Of a stretch of 64,000 nt of DNA, positions 19,404 through 28,227 are shown piece after piece (within the stretch, counting starts at the first letter, position 1; each line of letters begins with the position of its first letter). Under the pieces are notes generated by a model. That model worked only from the letters and a program-made list of their open reading frames with translations. It had not been told where the DNA came from and ran no database searches. This DNA comes from Flavobacterium sp. Root420 (GTDB lineage: Bacteria; Bacteroidota; Bacteroidia; Flavobacteriales; Flavobacteriaceae). Both the position numbers and the translations under genes were made by a program. The stretch lies in the NCBI RefSeq assembly GCF_001427905.1, contig NZ_LMEF01000012.1, forward strand, positions 63,886 to 127,885. Direction: 5' to 3'.

Positions 19404-20345
19404 ATGTCGCACCTAGAACCAGAAGCTAAAATTTTTGCTTGTTCACAAAGTGTTTATCTTGCAGAAAAAATTGCCGATCATTACGGAATTCCGCTAGGCA
19501 AAGTAACGATGTCAACGTATAGTGATGGAGAATTTCAACCATCCTACGAAGAGTCAATAAGAGGTTTACGCGTTTTTATCGTGTGTTCCACTTTTCCAAC
19601 TGCTGATAATTTGATGGAATTGTTACTAATGATTGATGCAGCAAAACGTGCATCTGCAAGACATATTACAGCTGTTATGCCTTATTTTGGTTGGGCAAGA
19701 CAGGATAGAAAAGACAAACCAAGAGTTCCGATTGGAGCAAAATTAGTAGCTAATTTATTAGATGCTGCCGGAGCGACAAGAGTAATGACAATGGATTTGC
19801 ACGCAGATCAAATTCAGGGGTTTTTCGAAAAACCAGTAGATCATTTATTTGCATCTACAATCTTTTTACCATATGTAGAAAGTTTAAAATTAGAGAATCT
19901 AACAATTGCATCTCCAGATATGGGAGGTTCAAAAAGAGCATATGCTTACTCTAAGTTTTTAGAATCAGATGTAGTAATCTGTTACAAACAAAGAAAAGCA
20001 GCCAACGTTATCGACACTATGGAGCTAATTGGTGAAGTAAAAGGTCGTAACGTAATATTAGTAGACGACATGATCGATACTGGAGGTACATTAGCGAAAG
20101 CGGCAGATTTAATGATCGAAAAAGGAGCATTAAGTGTTAGAGCAATTTGTACACATGCCATTTTATCAGGTGGAGCTTACGAAAAAATTGAAAATTCGAA
20201 ATTAAGCGAATTAATAGTTACCGATTCAATCCCGTTAAAGAGAGAATCAAAAAAAATCAGAGTAGTGAGTTGTGCACCTCTTTTTGCTGAAGTTATGCAC
20301 ATGGTGCACCACAACAATTCCATTAGTGGAAAATTTATAATGTAA
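19404..20345 (+). CDS. prs: Ribose-phosphate pyrophosphokinase
   Basis: 313-residue PRPP synthetase, forming 5-phosphoribosyl-1-diphosphate from ribose-5-phosphate and ATP for purine, pyrimidine, His and Trp synthesis. Recognised by the flexible catalytic loop RQDRKDKPRVPIGAKL, the divalent-metal motif MDLHADQIQGFF and the PRPP-binding loop VDDMIDTGGTL. Length is normal. Followed by the gene for ribosomal protein L25, an arrangement seen in many bacteria. Confidence 0.97.
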   Translation: MSHLEPEAKIFACSQSVYLAEKIADHYGIPLGKVTMSTYSDGEFQPSYEESIRGLRVFIVCSTFPTADNLMELLLMIDAAKRASARHITAVMPYFGWARQDRKDKPRVPIGAKLVANLLDAAGATRVMTMDLHADQIQGFFEKPVDHLFASTIFLPYVESLKLENLTIASPDMGGSKRAYAYSKFLESDVVICYKQRKAANVIDTMELIGEVKGRNVILVDDMIDTGGTLAKAADLMIEKGALSVRAICTHAILSGGAYEKIENSKLSELIVTDSIPLKRESKKIRVVSCAPLFAEVMHMVHHNNSISGKFIM

Positions 20346-20437
20346 AAAGCAGTAAGCTTTAAGCCTTAGGCTGTAAGCTTTATTACTTAGTGCAGAAAAA
20401 GCCTAAAGCTTATTGCTTAAAGCTTATAGCAAATAGA
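20346..20437. repeat. AAGCTT-word inverted repeat between prs and rplY
   Basis: Words GTAAGCTTTAAGCC and CTGTAAGCTTTA on the left face GCCTAAAGCTTATTGC and TTAAAGCTTATAGC on the right. This is the same word-written-twice architecture as other elements in the window, with a different vocabulary. No T-run follows, so it is not an obvious terminator. Confidence 0.5.
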
Positions 20438-20467
20438 ATATTTATTAATAACTATATTTTTTTTACA

Positions 20468-21079
20468 ATGAAATCGATTACAATTAAAGGATCAGAAAGA
20501 GAAAGCGTGGGCAAAGTGTCAACTAAAGCCTTACGTAATGCTGGACAGGTTCCTTGCGTATTATACGGAGGAAATCAGGCAGTACACTTCTCAGCAGACG
20601 CTGCAGCGTTCAAAAACTTGGTTTACACTCCAAACGCACACACAGTTGTGATTGAGCTTGGAAAAGGAAAATCATTCAATGCAATTTTACAAGATATCCA
20701 GGTTCACCCTGTGTCTGACAAAATTTTACACATTGACTTCTTTCAATTATTTGATGACAAAGAAATCACTATGGAAGTTCCAGTAAAAATCGTTGGTACA
20801 TCTAAAGGTGTTCTTGCAGGTGGTGTTTTACGTTTAAACACTCGTAAATTAAAAGTTAAAGCTTTACCTAAAGATCTTCCTGATTTTGTTGAAGCTGACA
20901 TTACTCCACTTGAAATGGGTAACAAATTGTACGTTACTAAAGTTGGTTCACCAGAATACAAAGTGATGCACCCTGAAAACACAGTTGTTGCACAAGTAAG
21001 AATTTCTCGTGCTGCTATGAAAGCTGCTCAAGAAGCTGCAAAAGCTGCAAAAGCTCCTGCAAAAGGAAAGAAAAAATAA
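20468..21079 (+). CDS. rplY: 50S ribosomal protein L25/general stress protein Ctc
   Basis: 203-residue bL25 of the long (Ctc/TL5) type that binds 5S rRNA. ATG 20468 is chosen because it gives [16 protein letters not shown], the family's start. N-terminal 5S-binding domain about 1-95 ([34 protein letters not shown]), C-terminal TL5 domain to about 185, then an Ala/Lys-rich tail ([14 protein letters not shown]) common in Bacteroidota. Downstream of prs with a repeat between them. Confidence 0.95.
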   Translation: MKSITIKGSERESVGKVSTKALRNAGQVPCVLYGGNQAVHFSADAAAFKNLVYTPNAHTVVIELGKGKSFNAILQDIQVHPVSDKILHIDFFQLFDDKEITMEVPVKIVGTSKGVLAGGVLRLNTRKLKVKALPKDLPDFVEADITPLEMGNKLYVTKVGSPEYKVMHPENTVVAQVRISRAAMKAAQEAAKAAKAPAKGKKK

Positions 21080-21097
21080 TTTTTTTCAAATCAATAC

Positions 21098-21133
21098 AAA
21101 AAGCATCAATCGAAAGATTGGTGCTTTTTTTTT
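21098..21133 (+). terminator. Intrinsic terminator after rplY
   Basis: Stem AAAAGCATCAATC-GAAA-GATTGGTGCTTTT followed by a run of nine T. Confidence 0.9.
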
Positions 21134-21634
21134 GAGGTTCTAAGTTGCTAAGGTTCTGAGGTTCTGAGAAAAGGTCCAAAGGTTCAGAGGGACAAAGTTG
21201 CAAAGGTTCTTTCCGCGTGCCATTCTTCGGGTACTTTGCGTAAAACCATCGCGCGCTTGCGGTTAAGGACAATACAAATCAATTATCTAATTGCCACATT
21301 TCCTAATTATCTAATTTTTCAGAAGCAGAAGCTCAAGGTTTTTCAAGATGTGACTTTCCTGCCATCCGCTATATCTTTTCCTTGCTAAAGGAGCAAGAAA
21401 AAGGATGCCGCTGCTGTCAGGGCTAGCAAGAATGATTCATTTTTTATAAGTTGAGCTACTAAGTTGCTAAGGCGCTAAGAAAAATCAGTTTAATCCGTGT
21501 CATCCGCGTTCCACTAATAGCGCACCTTGCGTAAGCCTTTGCGTACCTTGCGGTTAAGGACATTACAGAGCAAATTATCTAATTATCTAATTGCCACATT
21601 TTCTAATTACCAACATTAACCCTATTTTTACATC
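21134..21634. repeat. Repeat-filled spacer between rplY and pth
   Basis: No gene is visible. The spacer is a mosaic of duplicated words. AGGTTCTGAGGTTCTGAG and CTAAGTTGCTAAGG occur at 21137-21200 and again at 21450-21480. A longer stretch beginning CTTGCGGTTAAGGAC and ending TTGCCACATTTYCTAATTA occurs at 21256-21318 and 21547-21609. ATCCGYGTCATCCGCGT (about 21490) is shared with 7440. Between the duplicates an imperfect hairpin (about 21369-21403, ATCTTTTCCTTGCT facing AGCAAGAAAAAGGAT) looks like a REP unit. Confidence 0.6.
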
Positions 21635-22309
21635 ATGATAAAATGGATAACAAAACTGTTTTCATCAACACAAAAAAAAGAGAACATAGACAATATGAAA
21701 CCGGAGGTTCACGAACACCCAAAAAACAATATAAAAAGCGTGAGTAAAAAATATTTAATCGTAGGACTTGGTAATATTGGAGCCGAATACGTAAATACAA
21801 GACATAACATAGGTTTTAAAGTCCTTGACTTTTTTGCCAAAAAAGAAAGCCTTTCATTCGAAACGGTAAAACTCGGTGCACTTGCCGAATATAAATTTAA
21901 AGGAAGAAGTTTTTTTCTGCTTAAGCCAAATACTTACATGAATCTAAGTGGTAAAGCCGTAAAATACTGGATGGACAAAGAAAATATTCCATTAGAAAAT
22001 ATTCTCGTAATTACAGATGATTTAAACTTATCATTTGGAACCATCAGAATCAAACCAAAAGGCAGCGATGGTGGCCATAACGGACTTAAAAATATCAATC
22101 TCGTTTTAAACACGCAGCAATATACCCGTTTCAGATTTGGGATTAGCGATCAGTTTAAAAAGGGACAGCAAGTTGACTATGTTTTAGGCGATTGGGATGA
22201 AGAAGAAAAAGCAAAATTAACGGAGCGTTTAGAAGTATCTTCAGAAATTATTAAATCATTCGGAACTGCCGGATTAGAAAATACAATGACCACTTTTAAC
22301 GGAAAATAA
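21635..22309 (+). CDS. pth: Peptidyl-tRNA hydrolase
   Basis: 224-residue Pth that releases peptides from stalled peptidyl-tRNA. The first 37 residues (Lys/Asn-rich, hydrophilic after MIKWITKLF) are an extension; the catalytic domain begins KKYLIVGLGNIG. Conserved residues are NTRHNIGF (Asn and catalytic His), KPNTYMNLSG and DDLNLSFG, then GSDGGHNGLKNI. An internal start at Met21 is possible, but the ATG at 21635 is kept because the frame is open and the next in-frame ATG has no better leader. Confidence 0.93.
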   Translation: MIKWITKLFSSTQKKENIDNMKPEVHEHPKNNIKSVSKKYLIVGLGNIGAEYVNTRHNIGFKVLDFFAKKESLSFETVKLGALAEYKFKGRSFFLLKPNTYMNLSGKAVKYWMDKENIPLENILVITDDLNLSFGTIRIKPKGSDGGHNGLKNINLVLNTQQYTRFRFGISDQFKKGQQVDYVLGDWDEEEKAKLTERLEVSSEIIKSFGTAGLENTMTTFNGK

Positions 22310-22404
22310 AGATTTACAACTATTTAGAGGTTAAAAAAACAATTTATCAGTTAATTAAATTCAATTATAACGAAATAGTATTTTCTATTCCAAAGTTAAA
22401 TGTT

Positions 22405-22412
22405 TAAATTTG
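22405..22412 (+). promoter_or_regulatory. Predicted sodA promoter (-7 element)
   Basis: TAAATTTG, 36 bp before the superoxide dismutase ATG; a transcription start near 22419 would leave a leader of about 30 nt. The -33 box is weak. Confidence 0.6.
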
Positions 22413-22447
22413 GATAAATTATTATAAACCATAAAAATCATAATATC

Positions 22448-23056
22448 ATGGCTTTTGAACTACCACAATTACCTTATGCATATGACGCATTAGAACCACA
22501 TATTGATGCACGTACAATGGAAATTCACCATTCTAAACATCATAATGCTTATACTACAAATTTGAATGCAGCTATCGCTGGTACAGATTTGGAAGGAAAA
22601 ACAATCGAAAACATCTTAATCAACTTAGATAAATCAAACGCTGCAGTTCGTAACAATGGTGGAGGTTTCTACAACCACAATTTATTCTGGACTGTAATGA
22701 CTCCAAATGGTGGCGGATTACCAACAGGTGATTTATTAGCTGCAATTGAGTCTTCTTTTGGAACTTTTGAAGAATTTAAAGCAAAATTTGCTAAAGCTGG
22801 TGCTACACAATTCGGTTCAGGATGGGCTTGGTTATGTGTGCAAAAAGGTGGAAAATTAGACGTTTGCGGAACTCCAAACCAGGATAATCCATTAATGCCG
22901 GAAGTTGGTTGCGGTGGAACTCCAATCTTAGGAATGGATGTTTGGGAACACGCCTACTATTTAAACTACCAAAACAGAAGACCAGATTATATCGAAGCTT
23001 TTTTCAATGTAATTAACTGGACAGAAGTAGCTAGAAGATATGCTTTAGACAAATAG
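22448..23056 (+). CDS. sodA: Superoxide dismutase [Fe/Mn]
   Basis: 202-residue cytoplasmic SOD that disproportionates superoxide. Metal ligands are His27 ([11 protein letters not shown]), the His in NHNLFW, and Asp/His of [18 protein letters not shown]. The [11 protein letters not shown] and FGSGWAWL motifs are complete. The sequence resembles both Fe- and cambialistic/Mn forms, so the metal is not decided. Monocistronic: own promoter and a terminator directly after it. Confidence 0.95.
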   Translation: MAFELPQLPYAYDALEPHIDARTMEIHHSKHHNAYTTNLNAAIAGTDLEGKTIENILINLDKSNAAVRNNGGGFYNHNLFWTVMTPNGGGLPTGDLLAAIESSFGTFEEFKAKFAKAGATQFGSGWAWLCVQKGGKLDVCGTPNQDNPLMPEVGCGGTPILGMDVWEHAYYLNYQNRRPDYIEAFFNVINWTEVARRYALDK

Positions 23057-23087
23057 TCTAAGAGAGCATAGAATAAAGAGTAAAGAA

Positions 23088-23124
23088 AAAAGACGGATGG
23101 CTTGATGGCTATCCGTCTTTTTTG
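23088..23124 (+). terminator. Intrinsic terminator after sodA
   Basis: Stem AAAGACGGATGGC / GCTATCCGTCTTT around TTGATG, followed by TTTTTTG. Confidence 0.85.
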
Positions 23125-23190
23125 TTGCTATAGTTTTAATTATGGCAACAATCTTTCTTCTATTTTCTTTCCTCTCTATAATACAAAATA

Positions 23191-23626
23191 AAAAAGGCGG
23201 AATCTCTTCCGCCTTTTTTGCCCCAAATCTACCATAAACTTAACCTACTAATGTTATGGTTCGGTAAATGTATGTTAGTTGTATTTATATAAAAAACTTT
23301 CTAGACGAATGGCAAATATATCCGATTAAGTGTGTTAAAATTATAAAAGACTATATTTCAGTTTATTCCAATAAAAAAGGCGGAATCTCTTCCGCCTTTT
23401 TTGCCCCAAATCTACCATAAACTTAACCTACTAATGTTATGGTTCAGTAAATGTATGGTAGTTATATTTATATAAAAAACTTTCTAGACGAATGGTAAAT
23501 ATATCCGATTAAGTGTGTTAAATTTTCAAAGCACTATATTTCAGTTTATTCCAATAAAAAAGGTGGAATTGCTTCCACCCTTTTTGCCCCAAATCTACCA
23601 TAAACTTAACCTACTAATGTTATGGT
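23191..23626. repeat. Tandem 183-bp repeat array with terminator hairpins (candidate small RNAs)
   Basis: Two full copies (23191-23373, 23374-23556) and a 70-bp third copy (23557-23626) with an exact 183-bp period. Each copy holds a terminator-like hairpin with T-runs on both strands (23191-23219, 23374-23402, 23557-23585). A second stem follows, ACCATAA-16nt-TTATGGT (23231-23260 and equivalents). In copy 3 the first stem changes from GGCGGAA/TTCCGCC to GGTGGAA/TTCCACC, a compensated pair. On the minus strand, -7-like elements lie upstream of each: TATATTTG 23313-23320, TATATTTA 23496-23503 and TATGTTTG 23659-23666. RNAs of about 95-120 nt are therefore possible. The rest of 23125-23725 holds no gene. 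Confidence 0.8.
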
Positions 23627-23725
23627 ATCCCAAAAGTAATTTAGCATTTCGGTTTTGCCAAACATATAGGATGAACGGCAAAAAAAACCGATGAAATGCA
23701 TATTTTAACCTTTTGTTAATACTTT

Positions 23726-25624
23726 TTAGTATGCTCTTGCGTCTTTTCCTTCGTAAAAATTCATAAATGCACGGTTCACTACACGATTTCCTCCAGGGGT
23801 AGGATAATCTCCTGTAAAGTACCAGTCCCCCAGGTTTTTAGGGCACGCAATATGTAAATCTTCTACTTTTTGGAAAATTATTTTTACTTCAGCGTTAATT
23901 TCAGGTGAACTTAACATTTCTGCAATTTTATCCGAAATTTCTTCCGGAGTAAATTGATCATAGATTGCCGTTACATAATTTACAACATCGGTATCAACAT
24001 AGTTTTCCTGAGCCTTACATTTAGCATAAACTTCGTCTACGATATGATATAAATTTCTTTCTTTCAATAAAGCCAAAGCAGCTCTAAAAGCTACAAGGCC
24101 TTCTAGTTTTGCCATGTCAATTCCGTAACAGTCAGGGTAGCGAATTTGCGGTGCCGAAGAAACAATTACGATACGTTTTGGTTTCAAACGGTCCATCATT
24201 TTAATAATACTCATTTTAAGAGTCGTACCACGAACAATACTATCATCAATAATAACCAAATTATCAGTTGGTTTAATAACTCCGTAAGTTACATCATAAA
24301 CGTGGGCAACTAAATCGTCACGGCTGCTGTCTTCTGTAATAAAGGTTCTAAGCTTAGCATCTTTAATAGCCACTTTCTCGGTACGGATTTTTACTGCCAA
24401 TAACTCCTGAAGCGTTTCAGCTGTAAGCGTATTTCTGTTTTCTAAGATATAATTGTTTTTTCTCTGATTTAAAAAATCCTGGGCAGCTTCAACTAAACCA
24501 TAAAAGGATGTTTCGGCCGTATTTGGGATATAAGAGAAAACAGTATTATCGGTATCGCTGTCAATTGATTTAAGAACAGCAGGTAAAATTAGTTTTCCTA
24601 AATTTTTACGTTCCTGATAAATTTCAGCGTCACTTCCTCTTGAAAAATAAATTCTTTCAAAAGAACATGCTTTTTTAACGGTTGGTTCCAGGATTTGTTC
24701 CATCGAAACTTTTCCACTTTTCTTAATAATCAAAGCATTTCCCGGATCAATTTCCTGAACGCTTTCAAAAGGTACATTAAATACAGTTTGAATAACAGGT
24801 CTTTCAGAAGCTACAACAACTACTTCGTCATCCTGATAAAAATAAGCTGGACGAATTCCGGCAGGATCTCTAAATACAAAAGCATCACCATGACCTAATA
24901 ATCCGGCCATTGCATAACCTCCATCTAAATTTTTTGCTGAGCGGGCTAATATTTTTGCAATATCCAGTCGGTCTGCAATTACAGGAGAAGCTTCTCTTTT
25001 AGAATAACCTTCTTGTTTACAGTCCTGATAAAGTTGCATTACTTCCTTGTCTAAGAAGTGGCCAATTTTTTCCATAACCGTTACGGTATCCGCCATTTCT
25101 TTTGGATGCTGTCCAAGTTCTACCAGATTTTGGAAAAGTTCTTTAACATTTGTCATATTGAAGTTTCCGGCCAAAATCAAATTACGATGCATCCAGTTAC
25201 TCTGACGTAAAAATGGGTGTACACTTTCGATACTGTTTTTTCCGAAAGTTCCGTAACGAACGTGTCCTAAAAATAGTTCTCCTATATAAGGTATGTTTGC
25301 TTTTTGTTTGGCAACATCATTTGCGTATTCAGGATGATTCGTCATTTCCTCATTAATACGCTCATTAATTTGTTTGAAAACGTCCTGAATAGGCTGTGCA
25401 TGATTTGAACGAACTCTGCTGATATAACGCTCACCAGGTTCAACATCAAATTTAATGCTTGCAAAACCAGCGCCATCCTGACCGCGGTTGTGCTGCTTCT
25501 CCATCATCAAATACATTTTTTGTATTCCGTAAAAAGCAGTTCCGTATTTTTCTTTGTAATATTCAAGCGGTTTAAGAAGTCTAACTAAGGCTATACCACA
25601 TTCGTGTTTTAAAGCGTCGCTCAT
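23726..25624 (-). CDS. PurF-like glutamine amidotransferase/phosphoribosyltransferase
   Basis: 632-residue protein with a class II glutamine amidotransferase domain followed by a PRTase domain, the architecture of amidophosphoribosyltransferase (first step of purine synthesis). The nucleophile is Cys9 in HECGIALV, so an 8-residue leader must be removed, as in B. subtilis-type PurF. NRGQDGAG, GHVRYGT and GNFNMTN complete the glutaminase site. IDDSIVRGTTL is the PRPP loop and DPAGIRPAY the domain junction. It is about 120 residues longer than classical PurF and diverges in the C-terminal part (after about 530), so it may be a paralogue with altered substrate. Minus strand, downstream of a PfkB kinase. 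Confidence 0.85.
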   Translation of the reverse strand: MSDALKHECGIALVRLLKPLEYYKEKYGTAFYGIQKMYLMMEKQHNRGQDGAGFASIKFDVEPGERYISRVRSNHAQPIQDVFKQINERINEEMTNHPEYANDVAKQKANIPYIGELFLGHVRYGTFGKNSIESVHPFLRQSNWMHRNLILAGNFNMTNVKELFQNLVELGQHPKEMADTVTVMEKIGHFLDKEVMQLYQDCKQEGYSKREASPVIADRLDIAKILARSAKNLDGGYAMAGLLGHGDAFVFRDPAGIRPAYFYQDDEVVVVASERPVIQTVFNVPFESVQEIDPGNALIIKKSGKVSMEQILEPTVKKACSFERIYFSRGSDAEIYQERKNLGKLILPAVLKSIDSDTDNTVFSYIPNTAETSFYGLVEAAQDFLNQRKNNYILENRNTLTAETLQELLAVKIRTEKVAIKDAKLRTFITEDSSRDDLVAHVYDVTYGVIKPTDNLVIIDDSIVRGTTLKMSIIKMMDRLKPKRIVIVSSAPQIRYPDCYGIDMAKLEGLVAFRAALALLKERNLYHIVDEVYAKCKAQENYVDTDVVNYVTAIYDQFTPEEISDKIAEMLSSPEINAEVKIIFQKVEDLHIACPKNLGDWYFTGDYPTPGGNRVVNRAFMNFYEGKDARAY

Positions 25625-25671
25625 TGTGTTTTGTATTTTGTGTTGTTGTAAGTTGTGTGTATTAACGTAAT

Positions 25672-25700
25672 AAAAAAAGCCCCGTATTATCGAGGCTTTC
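25672..25700 (-). terminator. Terminator of the PfkB kinase gene
   Basis: Read on the minus strand: AAAGCCTCG-ATAATA-CGGGGCTTT followed by a run of T. It separates the kinase from the PurF-like gene. Confidence 0.75.
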
Positions 25701-25705
25701 GGGCA

Positions 25706-26629
25706 TTATATTTCTATGTCAAACTGAGTTAACGACTTAAATTGCTGTAATCGAATCGCTACTTCTGCTTTGCTTAATGTTTCCATCCTTTCAGTTCCAA
25801 ATTTCTCCACACAAAATGAAGCTAAATTCGAACCGTAAATGATTGCGTTTTTCATATTGCCAAACGAAATATTTTCGCTTTGTGCAATGAATCCGGAAAA
25901 TCCACCTGCAAAAGTGTCTCCGGCTCCTGTTGGATCAAAAACATCTTCTAATGGTAAAGCCGGTGCAAAGAATACTTCTCTGTTGTGGAATAAAAGTGCA
26001 CCGTGTTCTCCTTTTTTGATCACCACGTATTTTGGTCCCAATTCCTGGATTTTGTTTGCTGCTTTTACTAATGAATATTCTCCTGAAAGTTGTCTTGCTT
26101 CTTCATCATTAATAGTAATAACGTCTACACGTTTAATTACGTCCAATAATTCAGGAAGAGCGCAGTCCATCCAAAAGTTCATAGTGTCTAAAACTACTAA
26201 TTTTGGTTTTTTCTCCATTTGATCCAAAACACTGCTTTGTACTAACGGATGTAAGTTTCCTAACATCACAACATCAGCATCTTTATAGTTTTGAGGAACT
26301 TTCGGCTGAAAATCTGCCAAAACGTTTAGTTCAGTTACAAGAGTATCTCTTGAGTTTAAATCATTGTGGTATAAACCGCTCCAGAAAAAGGTTTTTCCGC
26401 CTTTTACAATTTCGATACCAGAGATATCAATATTTCTTGACGTTAAAAGATCTAAATGTTCTTGAGGAAAATCGTCGCCAACTACAGAAACGATGGCCGA
26501 TTGCAAGTTGAAAAATGATGCTGATAAACCAATGTATGTTGCAGCACCACCTAATATTTTATCTGTTTTTCCGAAAGGAGTTTCAATCGCGTCGAAAGCA
26601 ACCGTTCCAACAATCAATAATTTATTCAT
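25706..26629 (-). CDS. PfkB family carbohydrate/nucleoside kinase
   Basis: 307-residue ribokinase-fold kinase. It has the N-terminal sugar-binding GGAATYIGLSAS motif and the C-terminal anion-hole/catalytic motif DPTGAGDTFAGGF with the base Asp. The substrate cannot be assigned: ribokinase, adenosine kinase-like and 2-keto-sugar kinases share these motifs. Upstream of the PurF-like gene on the same strand with a terminator between; a nucleoside or ribose role would suit that neighbour but is only an inference. Confidence 0.88.
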   Translation of the reverse strand: MNKLLIVGTVAFDAIETPFGKTDKILGGAATYIGLSASFFNLQSAIVSVVGDDFPQEHLDLLTSRNIDISGIEIVKGGKTFFWSGLYHNDLNSRDTLVTELNVLADFQPKVPQNYKDADVVMLGNLHPLVQSSVLDQMEKKPKLVVLDTMNFWMDCALPELLDVIKRVDVITINDEEARQLSGEYSLVKAANKIQELGPKYVVIKKGEHGALLFHNREVFFAPALPLEDVFDPTGAGDTFAGGFSGFIAQSENISFGNMKNAIIYGSNLASFCVEKFGTERMETLSKAEVAIRLQQFKSLTQFDIEI

Positions 26630-26652
26630 TTTATGAATTTCGAATTAGGGTG

Positions 26653-26683
26653 CAAAGATACTTCATAAGTTACAATATTGCAA
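26653..26683 (-). promoter_or_regulatory. Predicted promoter of the PfkB kinase gene
   Basis: On the minus strand, TTG (26681-26683), 20 bp spacer, TATCTTTG (26653-26660). Both boxes match the Bacteroidota -33/-7 consensus. The ATG begins about 24 bp further on. Confidence 0.7.
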
Positions 26684-26913
26684 CGGTTTAGGTTCTCAAA
26701 ATTTTCATAAAAAAACAATATCGTTTGCTGGGCTAAAACTATTGTAAATGAGAGTATTATATTTGAATCTTTTAAAGGATTAAAATATGTTTTTTGGATT
26801 TAAGATGCAAGGCTTATTTTGGAAAAATAGGTCAAAATTTTTATAAGTTTTATAAAAAAAGAAGATTTTCTTCTTCCGATTAAAACACGAAGAATTTTTT
26901 GCGTATGATTTAT

Positions 26914-27822
26914 TTAATTTATTTCTATATTTTTAATCCAATTGATGGCATCTTCCATAGGTTCTTCAGAGTCTGAAAATGCTGTATTGTGACCCAAGTT
27001 TGGAAACAGTTTATAGTCATAATGTTTTCCTTTAGATTTTAAGCTATCAATATATTCGATTGATAGCTTAACAGGCACTTGAATGTCTTTGCCTCCAAAA
27101 ATCCAGATTCCCGGAATTGATAATTTAGAAAGAATATCATTGGGATCTGTGTCAATAAACTCATATCTATCCGGGTCATGGAATACATGTTTTCTTGTAT
27201 CTTCTTCTGAGTGCGTATCCCAAAATTTTTTATCTCCATCAGTATAAAATTGGAATCTCAATTGTTCTTTAACCGTTATAAGAGCTCCGCTAAATATCGT
27301 CATAAATTTGACTTTCTTATTTTTCTCTGCGGTCAATGGAATTATCCATCCAGCTTGACTACCTCCGATTAAACCTATTGTTATTTGATCATTTGATAAA
27401 TATTTAGATAAAGTATTTACTGCAGCACTGGCATCTAAAGACAAAAGATTTAGATTTGAAAAATCAACATTGTTAGTTCCTACTTCAGGTCCTGCATATA
27501 CACCAGCTGATTCTCCGACTCCACGTTTATCATACGTTAAAACTGCAATTCCATTATTGGCGAGGATCGTAGCAAAGTTTGTCATTCTTTTTTCTTGTCC
27601 AGATCCATGAACAATCACAACCGCTGCCTGTATGTTGTTAGGTGTGAAAATAGTTCCTGCGAGTGAAATTCCTTCAGTGACAAATTTTATTTCCTTAGTA
27701 GTAAAACTTGGTGGGACTGCTGATGCATAACTAGTGACAAAAAACAACAATATTAAGAGAGAATATCTACATGTTATTTTTGCTCTTAAAATGTGTTTAA
27801 AAATCACTGTTTTATTTTTCAT
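26914..27822 (-). CDS. Exported alpha/beta hydrolase
   Basis: 302-residue hydrolase with a signal peptide (cleavage near ASA/VPP, residue 35). The fold is recognised by HGSGQEKR (oxyanion region), the nucleophile elbow GGSQAG (Ser), FGGKDIQVP (acid) and LGHNTAF (catalytic His). It resembles dienelactone hydrolase/acyl-peptidase-like family members; the substrate is unknown. It lies 9 bp behind the putative anti-sigma gene and shares the operon of the ECF sigma factor, which suggests a cell-envelope or stress role. Confidence 0.85.
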   Translation of the reverse strand: MKNKTVIFKHILRAKITCRYSLLILLFFVTSYASAVPPSFTTKEIKFVTEGISLAGTIFTPNNIQAAVVIVHGSGQEKRMTNFATILANNGIAVLTYDKRGVGESAGVYAGPEVGTNNVDFSNLNLLSLDASAAVNTLSKYLSNDQITIGLIGGSQAGWIIPLTAEKNKKVKFMTIFSGALITVKEQLRFQFYTDGDKKFWDTHSEEDTRKHVFHDPDRYEFIDTDPNDILSKLSIPGIWIFGGKDIQVPVKLSIEYIDSLKSKGKHYDYKLFPNLGHNTAFSDSEEPMEDAINWIKNIEIN

Positions 27823-27831
27823 TTTTAAATT

Positions 27832-28227
27832 TTATAGCTGATACCTCTTATCAAAATAATTCTTCAACAACCCAATCTGAATCAGAATCATAAAAGGAAC
27901 AACCAAAAAAGCATACAATATGTTTTTTGAAATATGAATTCCGGAGAAAAATGCGAAAAGATTGTCTGCGTATGATTTTCCGATTTCCAAATTGTTTTCA
28001 GGCCCTGAAAAAAGAGAGGTATAAATTGCGATAGCTATTAAACAAATACCAATGAAAATCCAGGTAGATTTAGAGATCAAAGGTTGATAGCTTTTAATTT
28101 TGCTCTTTTCGGCCACTAAAACCTGCGCCATTATTTTTGAAGTAAAATCAATAGATGGCGACTCCAAAGTATTTTCGACCATCATTTTATCAATAAGATT
28201 TTCTATATTTTTATCGCTCTCTTTCAT
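27832..28227 (-). CDS. Putative anti-sigma factor, two membrane segments
   Basis: 131-residue protein. A cytoplasmic N-terminal part of about 50 residues (MKESDKNIENLIDKMMVEN) is followed by hydrophobic segments near 51-72 (TWIFIGICLIAIAIYTSLF) and 100-120 (ILYAFLVVPFMILIQIGLL). The gene starts inside the end of the sigma-factor gene (17-bp overlap), the usual coupling for sigma/anti-sigma pairs. No zinc-finger anti-sigma motif is visible, so the role is inferred from position and topology. Confidence 0.6.
   Translation of the reverse strand: MKESDKNIENLIDKMMVENTLESPSIDFTSKIMAQVLVAEKSKIKSYQPLISKSTWIFIGICLIAIAIYTSLFSGPENNLEIGKSYADNLFAFFSGIHISKNILYAFLVVPFMILIQIGLLKNYFDKRYQL

Noticed and set aside
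23191..23626. Possible CRISPR array
   Set aside because: The period is 183 bp, the whole unit is conserved rather than short repeats with unique spacers, there are under three copies and no cas genes.
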